Positions 33,368 to 41,941 of a stretch of DNA of 64,000 nucleotides are shown here, one piece after another. The stretch lies in contig NZ_BCWY01000041.1 in the NCBI RefSeq assembly GCF_001894825.1, positions 1 through 64,000 of the forward strand, read 5' to 3'. Both the position numbers and the translations under genes were made by a program. The DNA comes from Rhodococcus jostii NBRC 16295. Its GTDB lineage: Bacteria; Actinomycetota; Actinomycetes; Mycobacteriales; Mycobacteriaceae. The notes below the pieces were generated by a model. That model did not search any database. It worked only from the letters and a program-made list of their open reading frames with translations, and was not told the DNA's origin. Positions within the stretch are counted from its first letter, which is position 1; each line of letters starts with the position of its first letter.

Positions 33368-35467
33368 TCAGGCTTGGTCGACGAGATTCGCTTCCCGAGA
33401 AGATGAGTCTGGACGGATATCCAGGACGTTCTCCAATAGTGTCAATGTTGACCAGTATCCCTCGTTCACGGCTTCGAAGATGCCCCGCGGAGCCGCAGCG
33501 TCACCGATGACGAGCGTTCGTGGATCATCCAGGAAGGCCTGGTTTGCCGTCGGCACATGGGCTTTCCTGGACCGGGACACGCAAACCACGCCGAATTCAC
33601 CCAAGGAGACAGCTTCACCGTTGTCGAGGTCGATCGCCGTGGCCTCGAGGTCGTCGATACGACCGACCAAGTGATGGCTGACAATCCTGACACCGCGCCT
33701 GCGGAGTTGCTCGTGAAGGTCGGGGACCTCTTGAGTGCCCAGGATACGATGGCCGAACTTTGGTTGAGCGGTTACAAGGGTTGTTGGATGACGGGCCTCG
33801 GCAAAGTAACTCGCGACCGAGTAACCAATCCAGCCGCTGTCGTCATCGATGACGAGCACCTCTCGTGATCGTCCGTCACTGAGGCTGAGAGGCGTGATCT
33901 GCGAGTCGCGCTCATACCCGGAGTGCAGAACTTCATCGGGAAATACCACGTTCTTCCCGTCAATGCCCGGTAGAATCGGCTCGTCTGGCATGAGCGTGCT
34001 GAACCCGGTGCGGTCGGCGGTCGAGCCGGTGGCCACGATCCAGGCGTCGAATTCTGCAGACTGTCCACCGGGAGCTGATTCCCCGAGCCGGAGTGTCACT
34101 CCCAACTTGGCCACTCGATCTGCCAGCCACTGGGCGATGCCGAGCAGCGGAGCGCGCTCGACGCTTCCGACGGTGATGTATCGAAGCGCGCCGCCGAGTT
34201 CGCGTTCGCGTTCGAAGAGCGTGACCTGCGCGCCCACTCGCGCCGCGGTCTCGGCGGCTTTCAGCCCTGCTATCCCGCCACCGATCACCGCGATCCGCGG
34301 AGTCATGCTGGTCTTCTCGAGCGCGACGCGGATGTTATCCTCTCGCTTCTTCGATTCGCGTTCTCGACTGACAGTAGGGTTGTGTCCGCAGGACAACGGC
34401 CGGCGATCGACGCTGTGTGAGATGCAGATATTCGCACCCACGCAGGGCCGCACATCGTCGACCTCGCCTGACAGGGTCTTGCGGACCAGATGCGGATCGG
34501 CGATGTTTGCCCTCGTCATGCCAACCAGGTCGGCCTTGCCGGAGGAGATGACGGCCTCGGCTTCGGCCAAGGTAGTTATCTTCCCCGCCACGATAACGGG
34601 CACACGTTCTTGAATGGCTGAGCGAATCGCGTGCGCGTACGCTACGAACGTCCCAGCGGGTGCGTGAACCGTTGGGATGATCTTGTTGTAGCTGAAGTGG
34701 GTGCTTGCGGTAACGCTGATGTAGTCGACAAGTCCGGCGTCGACCAGGCGCACCGCAATCTCTGCGAAGTGTTGGGTCTCAAGTCCACCTGGAGTGAGTT
34801 CATGGCCGGCGAGTCGGACACCGAGAGCCTTCTCCGACCCCAGCTCCGACCGAACCGCATCGAGGATCTCGGTCAGGAACCTCATGCGATTCACGAGAGA
34901 ACCGCCGTACTGGTCGGTTCGCCGGTTGAAGAGCGGTGACAGGAACTGCTGCGGCAGGTAGCCGTGGGTGGAATGCACCTCGACACCGTCGAACCCAGCC
35001 ATGACCGCGTGCTTCGCCGCGAGCGCGAAGCCGGCCCGCACGTCGGCGATGTCCTGGAGTGACATCGCGCGGGGGACCTCGAGGCTCGATGCCTCGGGAA
35101 TGCCGGAGGGGCCGAGCAGGGGCCGACCGCTGAGGATTCCGGACTTCGCCGCGGCGCCTTTGTGGGACAGTTCCAGTACGCATCGTGCACCGTGCGCGGT
35201 GACCGCTTTGACGATACGGCTATACCCCTCAACCGACTTGGGGTCGAACGCGTAGAGAACGCCCTCATATGGGACATTCGACGGGTGAACAGAGCTGGCC
35301 TCCACCGTGATGAGACCTACTCCGCCCTTTGCGCGCTCCTCGAGGTAGTCAATGAGGCGCTGCGAAGGTAGATGGTTCTCGGCCAGGAACGATACGTGCG
35401 GGGTAAGCACGATTCTGTTCTTGACACGGATGGCGCCGAGGTCGATGGGCTGACGAACGAGATCCAC
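33368..35467 (-). CDS. NADH:flavin oxidoreductase / 2,4-dienoyl-CoA reductase-like enzyme with an altered Fe-S site
   Basis: A 699-residue protein of the FadH/trimethylamine dehydrogenase architecture: an N-terminal FMN TIM barrel (VKNRIVLTPHVSF; EVHSTHGYLPQQFLSPLFN; RRTDQYGGSL), a linker iron-sulfur motif, and C-terminal FAD/NAD domains starting RIAVIGGGIAGLKAAETAAR. In the family the linker has C-x2-C-x2/3-C-x11-C. Here it reads CVGANICISHSVDRRPLSC, so the second Cys is Ala, which would leave the 4Fe-4S cluster one ligand short. The fold otherwise looks intact. It may reduce an unsaturated or dienoyl-CoA pathway intermediate. Operator copy i precedes it at 35501-35518. Confidence 0.88.
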   Translation of the reverse strand: MDLVRQPIDLGAIRVKNRIVLTPHVSFLAENHLPSQRLIDYLEERAKGGVGLITVEASSVHPSNVPYEGVLYAFDPKSVEGYSRIVKAVTAHGARCVLELSHKGAAAKSGILSGRPLLGPSGIPEASSLEVPRAMSLQDIADVRAGFALAAKHAVMAGFDGVEVHSTHGYLPQQFLSPLFNRRTDQYGGSLVNRMRFLTEILDAVRSELGSEKALGVRLAGHELTPGGLETQHFAEIAVRLVDAGLVDYISVTASTHFSYNKIIPTVHAPAGTFVAYAHAIRSAIQERVPVIVAGKITTLAEAEAVISSGKADLVGMTRANIADPHLVRKTLSGEVDDVRPCVGANICISHSVDRRPLSCGHNPTVSRERESKKREDNIRVALEKTSMTPRIAVIGGGIAGLKAAETAARVGAQVTLFERERELGGALRYITVGSVERAPLLGIAQWLADRVAKLGVTLRLGESAPGGQSAEFDAWIVATGSTADRTGFSTLMPDEPILPGIDGKNVVFPDEVLHSGYERDSQITPLSLSDGRSREVLVIDDDSGWIGYSVASYFAEARHPTTLVTAQPKFGHRILGTQEVPDLHEQLRRRGVRIVSHHLVGRIDDLEATAIDLDNGEAVSLGEFGVVCVSRSRKAHVPTANQAFLDDPRTLVIGDAAAPRGIFEAVNEGYWSTLTLLENVLDIRPDSSSREANLVDQA

Positions 35468-35500
35468 TACCAGCTCCTAGTTCATTCATGGAAGTTAAGA

Positions 35501-35518
35501 CTAACAATCGATCGTACG
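35501..35518. promoter_or_regulatory. operator copy i (CTAACA-ATCGAT-CGTACG)
   Basis: N6-class inverted repeat 33 bp upstream of the OYE-like gene, with the same ATCGAT centre as copies a, b, e and k. Confidence 0.62.
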
Positions 35519-35775
35519 CGTGTCGACGATTGCTGGTCAAGATTTCGACAGTCCGGTATCGGTGACTGAAGGCTGGGCAGCGGCACTTGAAGTCATGGGC
35601 ATGTTGAAGTAGTGCGCGAATCCACTCAGCACTAGTCGCAAATTAATCTGGGCACCAACAAGATTAACCGAGCAATGAAGTCGGCAGGAGCGATCTCGCT
35701 GTCATTGATGACGCAGGGCTCGAGGGCTTTGCCGACCTAGACGGGGCCGAAGTGTTGACAGTCCGCACCGATCGC

Positions 35776-35793
35776 CATACGATCGCTCGTTAG
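35776..35793. promoter_or_regulatory. operator copy j (CATACG-ATCGCT-CGTTAG)
   Basis: N6-class inverted repeat 25 bp upstream of the VOC gene start. The rest of the 35468-35818 gap holds no gene. Confidence 0.62.
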
Positions 35794-35818
35794 TGTCGCC
35801 GATACAAAGGAGAACCCC

Positions 35819-36313
35819 ATGGCGGTCAACAATCACAAGCTTGCACACGTCTGCATGCTTGTCGAAGATATCGACAAAGCGGTGGCCGATTACCGTGAGA
35901 TCCTCTCGGTTCTCGACCCGAAGCAGCTCGACAATGAGCTGGTCTTCTACAAAGACTTCGGAGTGGGGGAGGAGCGTCTCAGTTTCGCTACGTTCCCGTC
36001 GACGGAATGCGAGATTCAGTTCATGCAGCCGCTGACGCCGAAGACGCCGCTGTACACCCGTCTGGACAAGGCGGGCGAGGGCGTGCACCACATCTGCTTC
36101 ACGTCCAGCAATGTGCGAGAGGTTACGCAGGAGTTGAAGGACAAGAATATTCGCATGAAGAACGACGGAGAGCTCGTGATGGACCCGACCATGCCGTGGC
36201 AGGAATGGGGATTCATCCACCAGGGCCCGGGGCATGGCGTTCTCATCGAAGTTGCCAACGCGTACCTGTCGGTCAACGGAACATGGCAGCCGACAATTGG
36301 ACTCCCCAGGTAG
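35819..36313 (+). CDS. VOC (glyoxalase/methylmalonyl-CoA epimerase-like) protein
   Basis: A 164-residue vicinal-oxygen-chelate protein with two beta-alpha-beta-beta-beta modules. Likely metal ligands lie in KLAHVCMLVEDIDKAV (His), CEIQFMQPL (Gln or Glu region), GVHHICFTSSNV (His) and GVLIEVANAY (Glu), in the arrangement of methylmalonyl-CoA epimerases. AAGGAG stands 9 bases before the ATG. Possible roles are epimerisation of a branched acyl-CoA or a lyase or isomerase step. It heads the operon with the CMD protein, ferredoxin and FprB, and has operator copy j in front. Confidence 0.85.
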   Translation: MAVNNHKLAHVCMLVEDIDKAVADYREILSVLDPKQLDNELVFYKDFGVGEERLSFATFPSTECEIQFMQPLTPKTPLYTRLDKAGEGVHHICFTSSNVREVTQELKDKNIRMKNDGELVMDPTMPWQEWGFIHQGPGHGVLIEVANAYLSVNGTWQPTIGLPR

Positions 36314-36599
36314 TAGTCTCGTACATGGACTGAGTTAGCCAGTAAAGCAACTAGTTTCGCCTCACTCTGCTGGGTTTGGGGCGAGAAGGAACGGCTGGGT
36401 CCCCACGGTGGGCGGCTTGATCCGGTGGTCAAGCCGCTCGCATTGGGATCCCCACCAACCACCGTTGGTGATCGGCCGCACGACGACTGGTTGCCATTGA
36501 TCGCCTGAATCCGAGCCGACACGCGTCGACCAAGTGGTTGATCTTTGCCAGATACCGCGAGCCCGTGAAGGGCGATGTATTGATCCGAGGAGGGTCACG

Positions 36600-37010
36600 T
36601 TGAGCGATTTCCAAGAAAGGGCGATGCAAATCCGCCGCGATATTCTCGGCGATGAGCATGTCGACCGAGCAAATTCAAGTATCACCCCATTCAGTAGGCC
36701 GTTTCAGGAATACATCACGCGGGTAGCGTGGGGCGAGATTTGGGGTCGGCCTGGGCTGAGCCTACGCGAGCGGAGTCTGATGACGCTCGCGATGATGGCT
36801 GTGACACGGCAGGAGCACGAACTTGCCGTTCACGTACGACTGGCTCGGCGAAACGGCCTATCGGTCGAGGAGATCGCGGAAGCGCTTCTACACGCAGGTC
36901 TGTACGGCGGCGCCGCGGCGGCAAACACTTCCTTTGCGATTGCGCAACGGACGCTTGCGGAGCTCGGAGAGCCCGACGCGATCCCGTTGCGCGACGAGCA
37001 ACCGGTGTGA
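36600..37010 (+). CDS. carboxymuconolactone decarboxylase family protein
   Basis: A 136-residue CMD-fold protein. The TTG at 36600 is chosen because GAGGAGGG lies 6 bases upstream and the longer frame has no ribosome binding site. The core matches PcaC-type proteins: LSLRERSLMTLAMMAVTRQ, EHELAVHVRLARRNGLSVEE and LLHAGLYGGAAAANTSFAIA. There is no CxxC, so it is not an AhpD-type peroxidase. PcaC decarboxylates 4-carboxymuconolactone. No other protocatechuate genes are here, so the real substrate is probably another lactone or beta-keto acid in this pathway. Confidence 0.85.
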   Translation: MSDFQERAMQIRRDILGDEHVDRANSSITPFSRPFQEYITRVAWGEIWGRPGLSLRERSLMTLAMMAVTRQEHELAVHVRLARRNGLSVEEIAEALLHAGLYGGAAAANTSFAIAQRTLAELGEPDAIPLRDEQPV

Positions 37011-37091
37011 GCCCGTGCTCGCCCGGGAACGGGTTGAACGAATCGTCCCCTGTGTGCCATTCAACTTCACTCCGCGAGAGGTGGCAACGGA

Positions 37092-37298
37092 ATGAGCGAT
37101 GAGCACCATCCCGTGGCGATCGAAATCGACGCCGGCAAGTGTTTCGGGATGGGCATCTGTGAGATGCTGGCGCCGGCCGCCACCGAGCGAGATGACGATG
37201 GAATTGCCCATACAACCGGCGCCACGGTGCCGCTGTCGCTCGCGCGGGATCTGCGAGACAACTGCCCGAGCGCGGCCATCGCCATCCCCTCGGAGTAG
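37092..37298 (+). CDS. single-cluster ferredoxin (3Fe-4S type)
   Basis: A 68-residue ferredoxin with Cys in KCFGMGIC (C-x5-C) and NCPSAAIAIPSE near the C-terminus, the P450-associated 3Fe-4S type. GAGGTGG precedes the ATG. It lies between the CMD gene and the FprB gene, so it is a natural substrate of that reductase. It is a second small ferredoxin besides the one fused in operon with P450-2, and could serve P450-1, which has no adjacent partner of this type. Confidence 0.88.
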   Translation: MSDEHHPVAIEIDAGKCFGMGICEMLAPAATERDDDGIAHTTGATVPLSLARDLRDNCPSAAIAIPSE

Positions 37299-37396
37299 CT
37301 CGTGATCTTCGCGATGTTGTCTGCGATGCGATGTGCGATGGTTGCTCCGGCCGGCGGCGTTGTTCGTGTCGGATTTAGGGATTAAGCGAGTAGAGA

Positions 37397-39076
37397 ATGA
37401 CCTACGTAATAACGCAAGCATGTTGCAATGATGCGTCGTGTGTCAGTGTGTGCCCGGTGGACTGCATTCACCCCACTCCCGACGAGGCGCCGTTCATGAG
37501 AACGGAGATGCTCTACATCGATCCCGACACGTGCATCGACTGTTCCCAATGTGTGTACGCATGCCCGGTCGACGCTATTCGTCCCGACGATGATCTCGAC
37601 GATGCGATGATGCCGTTTTTGGAGATCAACGCCGCATACTACGAGAAGTACCCCATCGAACCCGGTACGGCTGTGCCTCGGCGCTCCGCCAAAAGGGACT
37701 TCGACTATTCGTCGTTGCGCGTTGCCGTCGTCGGGTCCGGGCCCGCCGCCAGTTATGCCGCGTTGGAGCTGTTGGCCCGGCCAGGGGTGCAGGTCGACAT
37801 GTTCGAACGGCTGCTGACGCCATACGGCCTCATACGGTTCGGAGTTGCGCCTGATCATCCCGGCACCAAGGCCGTGACCGACGTCTTCCAGTCACTGGGC
37901 AGCGAGCCCGGGTTTCGACTGCACCTCGGCGTCGAGGTTGGCAAGCATCTCAGCCATGAGGAGTTGCTCGCGCACAATCACGCCGTGATCTACGCGGTGG
38001 GAGCGCCAGGAGATCGGCGATTGGGCGTTCCGGGTGAGGACCTTCCGGGTTCTCATGCCGCGACCGAGTTCGTGGCGTGGTACAACGGTCACCCCGACTT
38101 CGTGGACCGCCGGTTCGATCTGTCCTGTGAACGCGCAGTCATTGTCGGCAACGGAAATGTCGCGCTCGATGTCGCACGGATCCTGGTGACAGACCCCGAC
38201 GAGCTCGAAAAGACCGACATGGCAGACCATGCGATTGCTGCCCTGAGAAAGAGCAACATACGTGAGGTAGTGGTGCTCGGCCGCCGAGGTCCCGCTCAGG
38301 CCGCGTACACGAACCCCGAGTTCCTCGCCCTCACCAACCTCGCTGACGTCGATGTTGTCATCGATCCCGCGGAAGCTGAGCTCGATGAGCACAGCATCCG
38401 CCTTATCGAGTCCGGTGCCGTCGAGCCGTCCGTGCGGATAAAGGCGGAACTCGCGGAGAGAGTTGCGGGCACGCAGGCGACGGGCGCTGCCAAACGAATC
38501 GTGTTTCGCTATCTGGAATCTCCCGTCGAGGTGGTTGGCGACGAACAACAGGTCACGGGTCTGACGATCGTGCGCAACGTCCTCAATGAAGGGCCGGACG
38601 GATCCCTTCTCGCAACACCAGGTGACCAGACCGAGCTGATCGAGGCGGGGTTGGTGCTGCGTTCGATCGGATACCGCGGTAGCTCGACGGTGGATGTGCC
38701 GTTCGACGAAGTGCGGGGCGTGATTCCCAACGACGAAGGCCGGGTCCTGGAGCCGTCGACGGGTGCGCCCGTGCCGGGCGTCTATACCGCCGGCTGGATC
38801 AAGAGGGGCCCCTCCGGCGTGATCGGAACGAACAAGAAGTGTGCGGCGGACACCGTCGAGCGGCTGATCGACGACTTCGAGAACGGCAAACTCACCGCTC
38901 CCAAGTCCGGTGCGCACGAATTGGAAAGACTGGTTGCAGAACGTAATCCGGATGTCGTCGACTTCGCTGGCTGGACGCGAATCGACCAGGCGGAGATTGC
39001 AAGCGGTGATTCGCGGGGCCGTACTCGGGTCAAGCTTGTCGATGTCGAGAGCATGCTTGCCGTCGTCCGTTCGTAA
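37397..39076 (+). CDS. fprB: ferredoxin-fused ferredoxin-NADP reductase (FprB type)
   Basis: A 559-residue flavoprotein. The first ~60 residues are a two-cluster ferredoxin (ACCNDASCVSVCPVDC; CIDCSQCVYACPVDAI). The rest is an adrenodoxin-reductase-like FAD/NADP module (VAVVGSGPAASYAALELLA; LIRFGVAPDHPGTKAVTD; VIVGNGNVALDVARILV; GWIKRGPSGVIGTNKKCA). The arrangement and length match mycobacterial FprB. It would move electrons between NADPH and ferredoxins for the P450s. The ATG has a weak AGAGA upstream. It closes the VOC-CMD-ferredoxin operon. Confidence 0.93.
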   Translation: MTYVITQACCNDASCVSVCPVDCIHPTPDEAPFMRTEMLYIDPDTCIDCSQCVYACPVDAIRPDDDLDDAMMPFLEINAAYYEKYPIEPGTAVPRRSAKRDFDYSSLRVAVVGSGPAASYAALELLARPGVQVDMFERLLTPYGLIRFGVAPDHPGTKAVTDVFQSLGSEPGFRLHLGVEVGKHLSHEELLAHNHAVIYAVGAPGDRRLGVPGEDLPGSHAATEFVAWYNGHPDFVDRRFDLSCERAVIVGNGNVALDVARILVTDPDELEKTDMADHAIAALRKSNIREVVVLGRRGPAQAAYTNPEFLALTNLADVDVVIDPAEAELDEHSIRLIESGAVEPSVRIKAELAERVAGTQATGAAKRIVFRYLESPVEVVGDEQQVTGLTIVRNVLNEGPDGSLLATPGDQTELIEAGLVLRSIGYRGSSTVDVPFDEVRGVIPNDEGRVLEPSTGAPVPGVYTAGWIKRGPSGVIGTNKKCAADTVERLIDDFENGKLTAPKSGAHELERLVAERNPDVVDFAGWTRIDQAEIASGDSRGRTRVKLVDVESMLAVVRS

Positions 39077-39186
39077 AGGTCCGATAGCCACGGCTAGCGG
39101 ATGGTTGATCCAACGCGCGAACGTGATTCGAGCAAGCCCTAGTACAGCATCCACCGAATCAACGGTGTACCAGGAGGGAGTCTGCG

Positions 39187-39962
39187 CGCATGTCACGCAG
39201 GTTTCGGTCGCCAATCGTGGCGAGATCGCTGTTCGCGCGTCCCGGGCCGCGTCTGAACTAGGTGCCGGGACGGTTGCGATGTTCCAATACAAGGATCACA
39301 GCTCCGGGACTTCGGTTGAAGGCCGACGAGGCTTACCGGCTCGGTGAACCGAGTCGCCCTGTGTGCACCTATCTCTCGGTTGACGCGCGGCCCGTCGGAC
39401 GCCGTCTATCCGGGGTACGGCTTCCTGTCGGAGAACCCGGTTCTTCCCGCCGCGTGCGCGGACGGGGGCATCACCTTCATCGGCCCGTCCACCCCAGACG
39501 CGTGCGGCCGGCCCTGCCAAGACGCGCGCCACGCTGAACCGACTGCTGTTCCCCAGCCCGACCCGGGTCCTACGAGAACCACAGCGAACAGTACTGTCAC
39601 ACCTCGCTGCTCTGGAGTAACCAGTTCTTCGACGGTCTCCAGAGCGGCGAGGGGCATAACGTTCAGCTCGCCCTCCGGGGTCCAGCTGCTGATCAGGCTC
39701 GGGCCATCTCTGAGCCGGACGAACGCGGCATGCGTAGGGTCATGTGCATCCTGAACGGGCAGTTGCGCCGGTCCAGGGTGCGCGACCGGCCGATCGCCAG
39801 CGAAGTGTCGACCACGGAGAGGGCGGACAAGGCCAACCCCGAGCACGCTCCGCGCTCCGGCACGGTCACCCGCGTCGCCAATCCCCCGGGTGTCGCAGGT
39901 CCCGGAGATCTCCTGGTCGTAGGGGAGTGGGGGCCCACGCAGGTCGACCCTAGCAACCCTTG
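39187..39962 (+). pseudogene. pyc: pyruvate carboxylase remnant: N- and C-terminal ends joined, centre lost
   Basis: The first part is the biotin carboxylase start in shifting frames: SVANRGEIAVRASRAASELG, then [12 protein letters not shown] and [20 protein letters not shown] with GITFIGPS. From about 39515 the sequence continues with the enzyme's C-terminal part: [29 protein letters not shown], then [20 protein letters not shown] and PIASEV. So roughly 0.8 kb remains of a ~3.4 kb gene, with a large internal deletion and several frameshifts. It cannot make an active enzyme. It separates the FprB operon from the FMN reductase operon. Confidence 0.85.
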
Positions 39963-39980
39963 ACCGCACCCAGAGTCGTG

Positions 39981-39998
39981 CGTACGATCGATCGTTAG
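39981..39998. promoter_or_regulatory. operator copy k (CGTACG-ATCGAT-CGTTAG)
   Basis: Same 18 bases as copy e at 17399-17416, located about 120 bp before the FMN reductase gene that opens the RutA-like operon. Confidence 0.68.
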
Positions 39999-40117
39999 TA
40001 ACGAGCAACACTGAAGGTGGCAGCCGCTCATTCTGCGGGGCTGTATTCAGGCGACGGAGGTAAAAGTGATCCAACAGCGTCCAGCCAACCCGCTCGGCGA
40101 GTGCGGGCGAGGCTGAC

Positions 40118-40684
40118 ATGAATATTGCCCTTGTCTACGGAACTGCGAGCCGGCCGGGCCGCTTGTGGAGCGTTCTTGAATCCTTTTCGGCCGCGGTGGG
40201 CCAGCAGCTGTCAAATGACAACGTCGTCAATCTGCATGAGGCGCCGGTTGATTGGGCAGATGGTCGCCCATTGGCCGAGCTGTCGGTGGCAACGCAGCAT
40301 GCAGTAGACGTCGTTTCTACTTCGGACGCCGTCGTGCTCTTCTCGCCGGTATACCGAGCATCGATGCCCGGCGCACTCAAGAATTTTCTGGATCTTGTGC
40401 CCGTGGAGGCTCTGGAAAGCAAGGCCCTTGGACTGGTGTCGATGGGCGCGACGGCTCACCACTACCTTGCGGTCGACAATGAGATCAGACGGATCGGTTC
40501 GTGGTTTGGTGCCGTGGCACTTCCGACGAGCCTGTACCTGAGCGGGCAATCGTTCGAAAACGGGGAACTCAAGGAAACGGCTCTGGCGGACGTCCAGTCC
40601 TTCGCCGACACGACTCGGGCGTTCACGCAACATCTGGAGAACATCGTGGTCCGTCCGCGCCCACTGGCGGCAATGTCTCGGTAG
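40118..40684 (+). CDS. NADPH-dependent FMN reductase (flavodoxin-like)
   Basis: A 188-residue flavodoxin-fold reductase of the SsuE/MsuE type. The FMN phosphate loop is YGTASRPGRLWSVLESF (about residues 7-23), followed by FSPVYRASMPGALKNFLDLV and VSMGATAHHYLAVDNEI. It supplies reduced FMN. It is the first gene of the operon with the RutA-like monooxygenase 122 bp downstream, the standard pairing for two-component flavin monooxygenases. A structurally unrelated flavin reductase (RutF-like) occurs at 15.3 kb. Confidence 0.88.
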   Translation: MNIALVYGTASRPGRLWSVLESFSAAVGQQLSNDNVVNLHEAPVDWADGRPLAELSVATQHAVDVVSTSDAVVLFSPVYRASMPGALKNFLDLVPVEALESKALGLVSMGATAHHYLAVDNEIRRIGSWFGAVALPTSLYLSGQSFENGELKETALADVQSFADTTRAFTQHLENIVVRPRPLAAMSR

Positions 40685-40806
40685 CGCCTTCGAGGCGCGT
40701 GGCATTGATCGATCAAATGCCCACTCACAAATCGACGTACACATTCATATCGCAGTACCGGCCACTCTGTCTTCCGTGGTCCGGACCGATTCTTCGAGGA
40801 GCATCC

Positions 40807-41907
40807 ATGACCAAGATCGGTGTTTTTATCCCTATCAACAACAACGGTTGGCTGCTGTCATCCACGTCCCCGCAGTACATGCCTACTTTCGAACTGAACA
40901 AAGAAATTGCTCGGCGCGCCGAGCACTACGATCTGGACTTCTTGCTCTCGATGATCAAATGGCGCGGATACGGGGGCGAGACCGAGTACTGGGATTACGG
41001 CTTGGAGTCCTTCACTCTGATGGCGGGTCTGGCTGCCGTGACGGAGAAGATCGATCTGTACGCATCGATCGCAGTTCTCACGATGCCGCCGGCCGTCGTT
41101 GCCCGCATGGCTGTGACCATCGATTCCATCGCGCCCGGACGGTTTGGTGTGAACATCGTTTCTGGTTGGGCGAAGGCCGAATACGATCAGATGGGCATCT
41201 GGCCCGGCGACGAGTACTTCGGCTATCGCTACGATTACTCCTCCGAGTACATGCAAATCATGCGGGAGCTGTGGGAGACAGGGCGCTCGAACTTCAAGGG
41301 GGAGCATTTCCAGATGGACGACTGCCATCTGCTGCCACGCCCCTCGCAGCCCATCAAGGTCGTGTCCGCGGGTCAGAGCGATCGGGGCATGAAGTTTGTG
41401 GCGGACTACTGCGACTACGGTTTCGTGGTCGACAATGGAGTAAATGTCCCCAAGGACATCGCGCCGACCGTGGAGCGGCTCAACGTCGCCAAGGGTGAAT
41501 CCAGCAACGAAATCGGCTGCTATGTTTTGCAATTGGTAATTGCTGCCGAGACGGATGAAGAAGCAATGAAGAAGTGGGAGACGTACAACCAGGGCGCAGA
41601 CGCCGAGGCAATGGCCGCGATGGGATTGATCAGCGCCGCCGATCCGACTGTGTCGAGTGGAGTGACGACCAGTTCGACCATCAACAACGCACTGAAGGCG
41701 AAAGTTGCCGTTCCTCACGTCATCTGCGGTTCATACGAAACGGTCGCACGTTCACTCGATGACGTCGCAGCTATTCCCGGTGTCTCGGGCGTAATGCTGA
41801 TCTTCGACGATTATCTCGTCGGGATCGAACAGTTCGGCCAGTACATCCAGCCGTTGATGAAGAGCCGCTCCGAAATCGGTGAGTCTCTGTCGGCGACCGG
41901 ATCGTGA
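40807..41907 (+). CDS. RutA-like FMN-dependent monooxygenase
   Basis: A 366-residue luciferase-fold monooxygenase with striking resemblance to pyrimidine oxygenase RutA: GVFIPINNNGWLLSSTSPQY, MPTFELNKEIARRAEHYDLD, MSTIDS-like region MAVTIDSIAPGRFGVNIVSG, WAKAEYDQMGIWPGDEYFGY and RPSQPIKVVSAGQSDRGMKF. RutA opens the uracil ring at an amide bond using reduced FMN and O2, probably through a flavin-N5 adduct. GAGGAG lies 6 bases before the ATG. The neighbours are an amidase, ferredoxin reductase, thiolase and SDR rather than RutB-G, so the substrate is likely a different cyclic amide, heterocycle or ketone. A Baeyer-Villiger-like role is an alternative. Confidence 0.88.
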   Translation: MTKIGVFIPINNNGWLLSSTSPQYMPTFELNKEIARRAEHYDLDFLLSMIKWRGYGGETEYWDYGLESFTLMAGLAAVTEKIDLYASIAVLTMPPAVVARMAVTIDSIAPGRFGVNIVSGWAKAEYDQMGIWPGDEYFGYRYDYSSEYMQIMRELWETGRSNFKGEHFQMDDCHLLPRPSQPIKVVSAGQSDRGMKFVADYCDYGFVVDNGVNVPKDIAPTVERLNVAKGESSNEIGCYVLQLVIAAETDEEAMKKWETYNQGADAEAMAAMGLISAADPTVSSGVTTSSTINNALKAKVAVPHVICGSYETVARSLDDVAAIPGVSGVMLIFDDYLVGIEQFGQYIQPLMKSRSEIGESLSATGS

Positions 41908-41941
41908 TGATGTGGCGCGCTGAGGTGGGAAGGGCTGAGCT

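Noticed and set aside
36600-37010. Protocatechuate/PcaC pathway
   Set aside because: The CMD-fold protein stands alone; no ring-cleavage dioxygenase, PcaB or PcaD is present.
37892-39292. 466-codon open frame on the minus strand
   Set aside because: Antisense of the FprB gene, which has all FAD and ferredoxin motifs.
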